NCBI GenBank assembly: GCA_020632975.1
Contig: JACKEL010000015.1
Coordinates: 40,607 to 104,606, forward strand
Origin: Myxococcales bacterium
Lineage (GTDB): Bacteria; Myxococcota_C; UBA6777
Direction of reading: 5' to 3'
Length of the DNA: 64,000 nt
The notes under the pieces were generated by a model that ran no database searches, had not been told where the DNA came from, and worked only from the letters and a program-made list of their open reading frames with translations. This document shows positions 1-7,943 of the stretch, piece by piece (position 1 is the stretch's first letter; each line of letters opens with the position of its first letter). The translations under genes were made by a program, and so were the position numbers.

Positions 1-2
1 AT

Positions 3-2993
3 GGTTGGTACACCGCACAGGTCCTCACACACCCTGACTATGCCGCTTACGCTCCAACCCTGAAACAAGCCCGCGAAGAACTTCAAGAAGTCTTGGCACG
101 TGAGCTTGCACTCAAGCGTCTTGTCTCCAACGAAAGCGACACTTTCTTTGAGACACTGAACCAACACGCCCTGCGCGTCGACCTCAATGCAGTGCAAAAT
201 GAGCGGTTGGTGCGCGTGCCCATGCGCTTTACGCTCTTTGAGCGTCCTCTCAAAGAAAAAGACCTGTTTGAGATCTGGATTCCCCGTCTCAACAAGAGTT
301 TCCGCATCTTTGACAAAGAAAATATCATCCCTTGGTCAGAAGAAATCGTGCGAGGTTATTTTCATCTCCGACCCGTTGAATCGCTTCTCGCTTATCAGTA
401 CGAGCGCAACGAGCGAATCGAGCCTTTGGAGGTGGTCTATCACGGCGCAGGCCGCTACAAAGTCAAAAAAGAAAAAGACGATCTCGACGAACTCTTCTCC
501 TTGTTTGAACCCAAAAACCCCCTCCTCGAAGTGGGTGTAAACCTCACCCAAGAAGCCAGCGAAGGACGTCTACAACGCGCGCAGTTCCGCGAAAAGGAGA
601 TGCAACAGCTCATCTCTGTCTTGAGCGGACACCAACAACGCAGCTTGCTTCTTGTCGGAAACTCAGGCGTTGGAAAGACAGCCCTTGTCCACGAACTCGC
701 TGCGCGCATCGCCGCCAAGAGCGTGCCCGAGCGCCTACTCGACACAAAGATCTGGTATGTGACAGGTAGCCGTATCATCGCAGGGATGAAGTACCTTGGC
801 GAATGGCAAGAGCGATGTCTGCGGATTATCGAGGAAGTACGTTCAGAGCAAGGTATCCTTTACGTCGATGGCATCCTTGAGATCATGATGGCGGGCTCGC
901 TTCGCAGCGGTCTCAACGTCGCACAGATGTTGTTGCCATTCCTACAAAAAGACGACATCGTCGTGATCGCCGAGGCCACCCCTGACGCGCTGGCCATGGC
1001 AGAACAGCTTAACGCGCCTTTTGTCCAGACTTTTCGACGTTTTCCTGTCCCAGCATTCTCTTCGCAAGACTCTTTTGCCATCCTCGAACGCAGCGCCCAT
1101 CGATTGGGCAAAGAAAACAAAGCCATCTTTACGCGAGAAGCCATCCAACGCGCACTCGACATCTTGGCGCGTTTTGGCGATGCCAACGCCCTACCAGGCT
1201 CTGGCATCCGCTTGATCGAGCAGATGGCCCATCTCTACCCACCAGGTGAGCAAAAACGCAAGCTCCATCCCCCAGACGCCATCAAAGCTTTTGCTCGCTC
1301 GAGTGGATTCCCTGAGAACCTGATCGACCCTGAACAAAAGCTCGATCTCCCCAAGGTAAAACAATTTTTCCTCGATCGTATCGTTGGACAAAAACACCCT
1401 GTTCAGCTTCTTACCAACCTGATTATGTTGATCAAAGCCAGCCTCAATGATCCGCTCAAACCACTGGGATCTTTCCTTTTTATGGGTCCTACAGGGGTCG
1501 GAAAAACCGAGTCTGTACTGGCTTTGGCGGAGTACCTTTTTGGTGATCGCAAGCGACTTTTGCGACTCGATATGTCAGAATATTCCTCCCCAGGATCTTC
1601 GATGCGCCTTGTGGGCGGTGTCGATGGAGAGGGCGATCTTACCCGCAAGATCCGCGAGCAACCTTTCTCTATCGTCTTGTTGGATGAGATCGAAAAAGCG
1701 GATTCGAGCGTGTTTGACCTTCTTCTTCAAGTCCTCGGAGAAGGCCGACTCACCGACACCACAGGCTCGACCGTACACTTTACGCATACCATCATCATCA
1801 TGACATCGAACCTTGGAGCAGAACAAAAAGCCCCACCAGGCTTTGCAGAACGCACGGTCAAAGCGGTCGAGTCCCATTATCGCGAGGCTGCGGAAAAGTT
1901 CTTCCGCCCAGAGTTTATCAACCGCATCGACTTTCTCGTGCCCTTCCACTCGCTCGACCAAGATGCGCTCCGCAAGATCGCCAAGATGATGCTCGACAAA
2001 GCGATCCAACGCGAAGGTTTCCAACGCCGCCAGATCTCCATCCGTTACGAAGACAATCTCCTCGATCATCTCGTTTCGCTCGGATACCAGCCGCGTTATG
2101 GCGCACGCCCCATGAAACGCGCCATCGAACAGTCTGTGTTGGTTCCTCTTTCTCGCCGCTTGATCCGTCGTCAAGAAGCACAAGCCGAAGTCTTTGAACT
2201 TTACCTTGAAGACGATAACCTCTCGATCCTCTCGGATCGTGGGGGTTCTTCGCCGATCCCTCTCCCACTCAAGAATGTTCAGCTCCAACACGACAATCTT
2301 TGGGAACGCTACCTTGGCGACATCCGCCGTCGTATCCAGTCTTGGGAAGAAGCTGTCTCCTACAAAGAACTGCGTCTAGCGCAAAGCCCGCTCTTTACGC
2401 GATTTCAAGAGCAAATACAGGCCGTCGAGCAGCTTGAGTGGGTCTCCCAACGCACCCCCTCCAAGCTTGCCCCTGAAAAGCAACAAGAGCTTCGCGAGCA
2501 AGCCTTTCTTTTCGACGCAGCGAGGCTCGACTTGGAATGGGAGTTTGCTTGCTACGCTTGGAAACAAAAGGCTCCCCCCTCCAAGTACACACTTCATATC
2601 CACAGCCCTACGCTTCACCCACAAGCCTTGCGTTTGATGTTACGGCTGGCGGAGGCTTATCAACAATTTGCCCAATCCATCGGCCTCGAAGTGCAACTCT
2701 CTGAAGAGAGCGAACGCATCACCATCGATCTTCAAGGTCCCCTCGCGACTTTGTTCCGCCTCGAACTTGGGCATCACAGACTTCAACTCGAAGAACAACA
2801 CTACGCTGTGCTTGTCTCTGAAAGCCCCCAAGTCAACAAAGAAGAAAGCGGCGAAGAGGACGAGCCCTTGCGTATCATCACAGAAGATCCACCCCTTCTC
2901 TTCGATCCTTTGAGTGGACTCGAAGTCCGCGCATCTTTGCCCGAACTCCCCAAACACATGCGAACTTTTCTCCTCACACGCATCAACGCGTAA
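3..2993 (+). CDS. Clp/Hsp100-type double AAA+ ATPase, 5' truncated
   Basis: The reading frame is open from base 3 with no stop, so the N-terminus lies outside the window; 996 residues are visible. Two AAA+ modules follow each other: D1 has Walker A GNSGVGKT (visible residue about 219) and pore segment GMKYLGEW; D2 has Walker A GPTGVGKT (about 495), Walker B LLDEIEKA and the segment IIIMTSNLGAE typical of Hsp100 proteins. There is no long coiled-coil M-domain between them, which is ClpA-like rather than ClpB-like. Two departures stand out. The D1 Walker B reads ILYVDGILEI, with Gly where the catalytic Glu is expected. The D2 stretch that should carry GYVG reads VGGVDGEGD. About 230 residues follow the D2 small domain. 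A role in protein remodelling is inferred; no ClpP-binding loop was identified. Confidence 0.85.
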   Translation, partial: GWYTAQVLTHPDYAAYAPTLKQAREELQEVLARELALKRLVSNESDTFFETLNQHALRVDLNAVQNERLVRVPMRFTLFERPLKEKDLFEIWIPRLNKSFRIFDKENIIPWSEEIVRGYFHLRPVESLLAYQYERNERIEPLEVVYHGAGRYKVKKEKDDLDELFSLFEPKNPLLEVGVNLTQEASEGRLQRAQFREKEMQQLISVLSGHQQRSLLLVGNSGVGKTALVHELAARIAAKSVPERLLDTKIWYVTGSRIIAGMKYLGEWQERCLRIIEEVRSEQGILYVDGILEIMMAGSLRSGLNVAQMLLPFLQKDDIVVIAEATPDALAMAEQLNAPFVQTFRRFPVPAFSSQDSFAILERSAHRLGKENKAIFTREAIQRALDILARFGDANALPGSGIRLIEQMAHLYPPGEQKRKLHPPDAIKAFARSSGFPENLIDPEQKLDLPKVKQFFLDRIVGQKHPVQLLTNLIMLIKASLNDPLKPLGSFLFMGPTGVGKTESVLALAEYLFGDRKRLLRLDMSEYSSPGSSMRLVGGVDGEGDLTRKIREQPFSIVLLDEIEKADSSVFDLLLQVLGEGRLTDTTGSTVHFTHTIIIMTSNLGAEQKAPPGFAERTVKAVESHYREAAEKFFRPEFINRIDFLVPFHSLDQDALRKIAKMMLDKAIQREGFQRRQISIRYEDNLLDHLVSLGYQPRYGARPMKRAIEQSVLVPLSRRLIRRQEAQAEVFELYLEDDNLSILSDRGGSSPIPLPLKNVQLQHDNLWERYLGDIRRRIQSWEEAVSYKELRLAQSPLFTRFQEQIQAVEQLEWVSQRTPSKLAPEKQQELREQAFLFDAARLDLEWEFACYAWKQKAPPSKYTLHIHSPTLHPQALRLMLRLAEAYQQFAQSIGLEVQLSEESERITIDLQGPLATLFRLELGHHRLQLEEQHYAVLVSESPQVNKEESGEEDEPLRIITEDPPLLFDPLSGLEVRASLPELPKHMRTFLLTRINA

Positions 2994-3105
2994 GCTGCGC
3001 TCTGCCTTCTCTTGATCTCCGCTCTTGCCTTCCTTGCATCGCCCTTTTATCCTCTGCCCATCTTTTCGCTCTCTTTCACGCTCCAAGCGACAAAGGAACC
3101 TTTCG

Positions 3106-4452
3106 ATGAACACACAAGCCCAAGAAGCCAAAAGATGGCTCGAACACAAAGCATCCGAAGAAGCATGGTTTGCACTCTGCACTTATCTCGAAGAGAGCGA
3201 GGGTCTTTCTCTCGAAGAAGTCCAAACAGCCCTCTCTAGCGAGGCTTGGTCCAATGTGCGACGCCTCGCCCCTGAGCGATGGTTGGTCAAAGAGATCTTT
3301 GGAGAAGAGCCTGTCCCTTGGCTTGCGTGCGCCAATGAGTTCTGCGCAGCAGGCGGGATCTACGATAGCGAAAAACTCTTACACACGCTCGACCGCCCCC
3401 AAGAACGCACATGGCGAGGGATCTCGCTGTCTTACACACCCATGCGACCCGATCACCTTCGCGCCCTTTTTGCATCGGAGAGCCTTTCCAACCCACAAGC
3501 CCTTCACCTCGAATCTTGCGGACTGAGCGACAAGCTCCTCGAAGATCTCGCAAAGCTCGGTCGTTGGGACCAACTCAAGATGCTCGACCTCTCCAACAAC
3601 GACATCTCGCACAAAGGCTTGTTGCCCCTCCTCCAGTCCCAAGCCTGCCGCTCTCTTGTGCAACTGACTCTTTCGCGCGCAAAGATCGGCACCAAAGGTC
3701 TCCGCTCGATCCTCCGCGAAGATGGACTCCCCCACCTTCAAGAACTCCAACTGTTCGATACCAAGCTCGATAGCGTCTCGATGCGAGAGTTTCGCAGCAA
3801 CGCAAGCGTCCGCTCTCTCGTGTCACTCGACCTTTCAAACAATCGTCTCGGCCAAAGTGGTATCAAGCAACTCGTGGAAAGCCCCCACTTTACGGGCCTC
3901 ACGAAACTTACCTTGGATCGCTGTGACATCGACGACAAAGCCCTCGAAACCCTCCTTGAAGCCCCTTGGCTCGGACAACTTCAGCAAATAAGCCTTGCCG
4001 CCAACCCACTGACCACCAAAGGCGCCCAGCTCCTCGCACAAGCCATCGAGCAAGGCAAACTCCCACAACTCCAAGTGCTTTCTGTTTACCTCGTCTCGAC
4101 TTTTACAAATGCAGACTACGAGACCTTCGCCCCCTTCAAAGAAAAGCTCTTACTCGACCTCGATCGCGTTCAAGACGAACCACTCAAGTTCGCAAAGATG
4201 CAGAGCATCGAAGAACGACGCGACTCTCTTGTAGGCGCCCTCGCAAGCGATATGCCCCAAACCCGCGTGAGTGTTTGGGAAGAGATCTGCGCACAAGTCG
4301 CCCAAGACGAGCCCGCTTGGGACCTCGAAGCGCTCAAGACCGCCATGCGACATTGGTCGCCAGAGTCGCTTTACATCCCCGATTCTTGGGAACCCTTTAC
4401 CACGCTCGAACCCAAGCCCGCTTTCTGGTCTCTGCTCCCCTCCCAAGCTTGA
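3106..4452 (+). CDS. Leucine-rich-repeat (ribonuclease-inhibitor-like) protein
   Basis: A 448-residue protein without signal peptide or membrane helix, so probably cytoplasmic. The start is the ATG preceded by AAAGGA; an upstream in-frame ATG at 3025 gives a low-complexity extension without a ribosome site. The N-terminal ~120 residues are helical. They are followed by about seven LRRs of the long RNI type, recognisable as LxxLxLSxNxL blocks (for example LKMLDLSNNDIS and LVSLDLSNNRLG) between about residues 120 and 330. The tail has no recognised domain. Proteins of this build act as protein-binding scaffolds; a partner is not evident. It follows the Clp-like ATPase by about 110 bp on the same strand and may share its transcript. 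Confidence 0.8.
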   Translation: MNTQAQEAKRWLEHKASEEAWFALCTYLEESEGLSLEEVQTALSSEAWSNVRRLAPERWLVKEIFGEEPVPWLACANEFCAAGGIYDSEKLLHTLDRPQERTWRGISLSYTPMRPDHLRALFASESLSNPQALHLESCGLSDKLLEDLAKLGRWDQLKMLDLSNNDISHKGLLPLLQSQACRSLVQLTLSRAKIGTKGLRSILREDGLPHLQELQLFDTKLDSVSMREFRSNASVRSLVSLDLSNNRLGQSGIKQLVESPHFTGLTKLTLDRCDIDDKALETLLEAPWLGQLQQISLAANPLTTKGAQLLAQAIEQGKLPQLQVLSVYLVSTFTNADYETFAPFKEKLLLDLDRVQDEPLKFAKMQSIEERRDSLVGALASDMPQTRVSVWEEICAQVAQDEPAWDLEALKTAMRHWSPESLYIPDSWEPFTTLEPKPAFWSLLPSQA

Positions 4453-4531
4453 CCCCCTTCTCTTTTTCCACACAAACATCCTCACAAAACACCATACAAT
4501 TCAAGCACCTACGTATACAATAAATCTTTTT

Positions 4532-4608
4532 ATGCAAAAAATCTTTTGCATCTTGTCATCACCCGACGATCTGCTGGTGTCATCCTTCATGAAAGCAGAG
4601 ACAAGATG
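4532..4608 (+). promoter_or_regulatory. Overlapping inverted repeats in the leader of the sigma gene
   Basis: ATGCAAAA (4532-4539) and TTTTGCAT (4544-4551) form a perfect 8-bp hairpin. CATCTTGTC (4549-4557) can instead pair with GACAAGATG (4600-4608) over a loop holding CACC/GGTG. The two pairings share bases 4549-4551, so they exclude each other. The segment ends about 35 bp before the sigma-factor start. This geometry suits a leader switch or an operator; no known riboswitch class was recognised. Confidence 0.35.
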
Positions 4609-4644
4609 TGCCTTGATGCAGTGAATTGATATTTTCTTTTGTGG

Positions 4645-5148
4645 ATGAGTATGTCGATGCCCCCAGCGATATCGGTCTTTGAGCAACACTTTTTGGAGCA
4701 CTATGCGCATGTGTACCGCACGCTTTACCGTGTCCTTGGAGACGCCCAAGAAAGCGAAGACCTCGCGCAAGAAGTCTTTTTGCGCCTTCATGACACCCTT
4801 CAAAAAGAAGAGGTCAACCATCCAAAAGCGTGGCTTACACAAGTGGCTGTTCGTACAGCGCTCAACAGCATACGCGGTCGTACACGCCGCATACATCGAC
4901 ATGATCAAGCTGCCAAGCACACCCAGTCTGAGACCACACAACAAACAGAGATCGCTCTTTCGGTCCGCAAGGTCCTCTTTGAAGCTCTTCCCGACCAACA
5001 AGCGCATCTCTTGATGCTTCACGCTGCGGGCCTTCTCTACGAAGAGATCGCGGATCTGTTGGGACTTCAACGTTCTTCCATGAGTCAACTTTTGTTTCGA
5101 GCAAAGCGCGCCTTTGCCTCGGCATATCAAGAAGATAGAGACCTGTAA
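4645..5148 (+). CDS. ECF-type RNA polymerase sigma factor
   Basis: About 167 residues with the two conserved sigma-70 blocks only: region 2 (FLEHYAHVYRTLYRVLGDAQ with ESEDLAQEVFLRLHD) and region 4 (YEEIADLLGLQRSSMSQLLF). It lacks regions 1.1 and 3, so it is a group 4 (extracytoplasmic function) sigma. Several in-frame starts lie close together (TTG 4639, ATG 4645, 4651, 4657); none has a clear ribosome site and 4645 is a choice, not a proof. The stop TAA overlaps the ATG of the following anti-sigma gene, so the two are translationally coupled. The target promoters are unknown; the operon's own leader is a likely one. Confidence 0.9.
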   Translation: MSMSMPPAISVFEQHFLEHYAHVYRTLYRVLGDAQESEDLAQEVFLRLHDTLQKEEVNHPKAWLTQVAVRTALNSIRGRTRRIHRHDQAAKHTQSETTQQTEIALSVRKVLFEALPDQQAHLLMLHAAGLLYEEIADLLGLQRSSMSQLLFRAKRAFASAYQEDRDL

Positions 5149-6029
5149 TGCACGCAGATCCACAAACCCTTCAGGCTTACTTGGAACACGAACTCCCCTC
5201 CCACGCGGAGAAGGAGATCGAACAACATCTCGCACAGTGCGAACAATGCCACGATGCACTCGCGCTGCTGCAACAAGACGAAGAGCGTTTCCACACAGCG
5301 ATCTTGGCCATCTCTCCAAGAGAAGAAGTCATCCCCGATCCACACCAAGCGCTCGCACGACTTCGCCAACATCAAGCGCAAACGCTTCGTCAAGCAGAGC
5401 CCTCTCTCAAGACCTCTCCCAAACCCTCGTGGTTTGAGACGCTTCGACAAAGCATCTTGTGGGCGGGTCCAGTTTTCTCCGCAGCAATTGTCATGTTGGT
5501 GCTTTGGCGTGGTCCTTTCGTCACGTCCCCTCAAATCAAGCCCCAAAAGCCCCTTGCAGGCGACAGAATGAAAAATGGGACCCCCTTTGCGATTGCAATG
5601 TTTGCGCACAAACAACAACGCCCTGCGTCGAGCTTGTCCTACGCAAAGACCCAAGTCCTACGCGATGGACAACAACTTTCTCCAGGCGATCTCTTGCAGT
5701 TTATCTTGCGTCTTCCGCACACAACGCACTGCCTGATCTTGAGTATCAACCAGAAACGCGAAGTGTTTGTGTATCTCCCGCTCGAACAAGAGCGCAGCCT
5801 TGAGTTGACCGCAGGAGAGCACCTTTACCCCAACTCCAACTCCATGGAACTTGACGACACCCTTGGACAAGAACGATTCTTTATCTTCTTTTCGAAACAT
5901 CCTTTGCCAGTCAAAACCATCAAGCGACGTGTGCGAGACGCCTTGACGATGCACGCCACGCCAAAGACGCTTCAACCGCCCGAAGGACCGTGGCTCGTAC
6001 AATCCTTTTGGATTTGGAAAAAACAATGA
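5148..6029 (+). CDS. Transmembrane zinc-finger anti-sigma factor with DUF4384-like domain
   Basis: 293 residues. The N-terminus has the ZAS signature H27-x3-C31-x2-C34 (HLAQCEQC), which in this family binds zinc and holds the partner sigma. One membrane helix follows at about residues 104-124. The C-terminal part, outside the membrane by topology, resembles the DUF4384 sensor domain (segments SPGDLLQFILRLPHTTHCLI and QERFFIFFSKHPLP). The gene starts inside the sigma stop codon and ends by overlapping the caspase start (ATGA), so all three genes are coupled. Inference: it sequesters the upstream sigma factor until an envelope signal, perhaps proteolysis, releases it. Confidence 0.85.
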   Translation: MHADPQTLQAYLEHELPSHAEKEIEQHLAQCEQCHDALALLQQDEERFHTAILAISPREEVIPDPHQALARLRQHQAQTLRQAEPSLKTSPKPSWFETLRQSILWAGPVFSAAIVMLVLWRGPFVTSPQIKPQKPLAGDRMKNGTPFAIAMFAHKQQRPASSLSYAKTQVLRDGQQLSPGDLLQFILRLPHTTHCLILSINQKREVFVYLPLEQERSLELTAGEHLYPNSNSMELDDTLGQERFFIFFSKHPLPVKTIKRRVRDALTMHATPKTLQPPEGPWLVQSFWIWKKQ

Positions 6030-7654
6030 TCCCCTGCTTTCTCCGCTTTGTTCAGAAACGCACTTGGGTGAGCCTGCTTAGGCTTTGGTTGTTGACCCTC
6101 GTGTTTTTTCCGAGCCAAGCGACCGCAAAGGATATCCGCGTCGCGCTCCTCGTCGGCAACCAACAAGGTTGGAAAGAAGATCCCAAGCTTCACTACGCCT
6201 TACGTGGCGACCTGCGTCCATTTGCTGAAAAGCTCCGTAGACTGGGCTTTATCGTCCACACAGTCCAAAATCAAGATGCCCACGCATTCCGCCAAGCCAT
6301 GTCGCGCATCGAAAAGCGCGCCAAACGCGCCCCCCACATCACCACCTTTCTCTTTTATTACACAGGACATGCAGACAAATCGCGCTTCCACACGGGGCCA
6401 AGATCCAACGTCGATGTCACCTACCCAGAGTTTGCCACTTTCCTACGAAAACTTCCTATCCAACGAAGGTTTGCCATCCTCGACGCTTGCTTTAGCGGAG
6501 AGATCATCCGTCAGTTTGGCAGTATGCAACAGTTCAAAGAACTGATCCGCAAAGGTGTTCGTCGTTTGCGCCCACTCGATCTAAGTCAAAACTTCCCCAA
6601 CCAAGGCGAAGAACAAGGCCTACAGATCATCAGTTCCAGCCTCGATAGCGCTTGGGAGTCCCAACGTTACAAAGCATCGATCTTTACGCACCATCTGTTG
6701 CAAGGTCTCCAAGGACCCGCAGATCGCGATCACGACGGCAAGATATCGATCGAAGAACTCTTTGCATACGTGAGCCAAGAGATGGCACGCGAGACCCGAC
6801 AAAAGCCCTACCTTTTTGGCGTATACCAACGCGCCAACACTTACGCGTTGGCTCCTGCCTACGGTTCGCGCCTATGGATCGGGCCAAAGGTCGTGGGACA
6901 CCTCCAAGTCTCGGTGGCCAATTTTTTGTGGGTCCAAAAAAAACGCGCAACCCAAGCCTTCCGCCTTGCGGTCGTCCCAGGCGATGCAGTCATCGACCTT
7001 CAACACAAAGGACGATGTTGGCGACAAAAAGTACAACTCCCCAAAGGCCAAGAAGCCCGTCTCAGCGAGGATTGGAGTTCTATTCGTTGTCGCAGTGCAC
7101 AAACCCAGCGCAAAGGGCATATCACGCTCCCCCTCGAATCATTGGAGCCTGCCCCTCCAGAAGAAAGCCATCTTCTAGAGTTTCACGGCGGCACCAAACA
7201 AAGCTTCCTCTTGCGCGGTAGCTTTTTTGGAGGCGGCGAGATCGGTTGGCGACATCGTTATTTTGGGCTCAAGTTGGGTCTTTGGGGAACGCAGATCCCC
7301 TACCAAGAACAAAGCTATTCGCAACTTTTCTTCGAGCTGCAGGGCGAGATCGGCTACCGAAAAAGTTTCTCTTTTCTCGACCTTTTTCTTGGCGTGGGCG
7401 TTGGGTACGGCGTCTTGATACAAGATCTCAACAGTCAACCCAATGCAGGCGGTATCTTTCGCTATGGCGGTGTCTTTCAGGCCAATCTTTGGTTTCATGA
7501 ACGCGTCGCCTTTTCCGCCCGTCTCAGCGCTGGATTTGAACTCACCCAGCTCGGGTATTCTTGGCAAAATCATTTTTCATGGCAAGCAATGTTGGGCCTC
7601 TCGATTCGCCTTGATCTGCCTCTTCGCCTCAAGACTTGGCCCACAACCCCATAG
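6026..7654 (+). CDS. Exported caspase-family (C14) peptidase with C-terminal barrel-like domain
   Basis: 542 residues from the ATG that overlaps the anti-sigma stop. A signal peptide (core SLLRLWLLTLVFFPSQATA) precedes the caspase domain. The catalytic dyad is visible as His115 in FLFYYTGHAD and Cys155 in FAILDACFSGE, with DRDHDGKISIEELFAYV near residue 235 resembling a calcium loop. After about residue 390 the sequence changes to short alternating strands rich in Gly and aromatic residues (GYRKSF, GVGVGYGV, FSARLSAGFELTQLGY), like a small outer-membrane barrel. A caspase fused to such a domain and coupled to a sigma/anti-sigma pair suggests envelope-stress proteolysis. The substrate is unknown; the anti-sigma factor is one candidate. 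Confidence 0.82.
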   Translation: MIPCFLRFVQKRTWVSLLRLWLLTLVFFPSQATAKDIRVALLVGNQQGWKEDPKLHYALRGDLRPFAEKLRRLGFIVHTVQNQDAHAFRQAMSRIEKRAKRAPHITTFLFYYTGHADKSRFHTGPRSNVDVTYPEFATFLRKLPIQRRFAILDACFSGEIIRQFGSMQQFKELIRKGVRRLRPLDLSQNFPNQGEEQGLQIISSSLDSAWESQRYKASIFTHHLLQGLQGPADRDHDGKISIEELFAYVSQEMARETRQKPYLFGVYQRANTYALAPAYGSRLWIGPKVVGHLQVSVANFLWVQKKRATQAFRLAVVPGDAVIDLQHKGRCWRQKVQLPKGQEARLSEDWSSIRCRSAQTQRKGHITLPLESLEPAPPEESHLLEFHGGTKQSFLLRGSFFGGGEIGWRHRYFGLKLGLWGTQIPYQEQSYSQLFFELQGEIGYRKSFSFLDLFLGVGVGYGVLIQDLNSQPNAGGIFRYGGVFQANLWFHERVAFSARLSAGFELTQLGYSWQNHFSWQAMLGLSIRLDLPLRLKTWPTTP

Positions 7655-7684
7655 CGTTGAGAGAAACAACAACGCGTACGATTC

Positions 7685-7901
7685 GCGGAACAACCGATGA
7701 AAAGCGCGCTTCTTCGGCCTGTTCCGCCAGGACGGTGACGAGATGTCACCCAAGAGGATGTTTTACCGCCAAGACAGGCACCGCTTCACAAGGGACGTGC
7801 AGCCCCTGTCTTGAAACGCCAACATCCTCCAAGAGAGCGTAGTTTGCTACGCCCTCCGCCGACCTCCACAACGCCCGCAGTATTCGACCTTGTGGAGGTC
7901 G
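7685..7901 (+). ncRNA. Candidate structured RNA or leader (cluster of five inverted repeats)
   Basis: The gap between the caspase and the beta-propeller gene carries consecutive perfect helices: GCGGAACA (7685-7692) with TGTTCCGC (7720-7727); GGTGAC (7734-7739) with GTCACC (7745-7750); GAGGATGTT (7754-7762) with AACATCCTC (7821-7829), enclosing CAAGACAGG (7770-7778) with CCTGTCTTG (7805-7813); GCGTAG (7837-7842) with CTACGC (7847-7852), extended by GAG/CTC past one mismatch; CGACCTCCACAA (7860-7871) with TTGTGGAGGTCG (7890-7901). The next gene starts 42 bases later. I matched it to no known class (riboswitches, RNase P, tmRNA, 6S, SRP). It could be a cis-acting leader, an independent RNA, or a DNA-level repeat element. 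The strand is assumed from its neighbours. Confidence 0.5.
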
Positions 7902-7943
7902 CAAAAGTAAGAATTTGTATGATGTTTAAGAAAGGAATCTATC

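Noticed and set aside
7636..7842. 68-codon plus-strand ORF after the caspase gene
   Set aside because: It overlaps the caspase end and runs through the paired helices; composition is not protein-like and no ribosome site precedes it.
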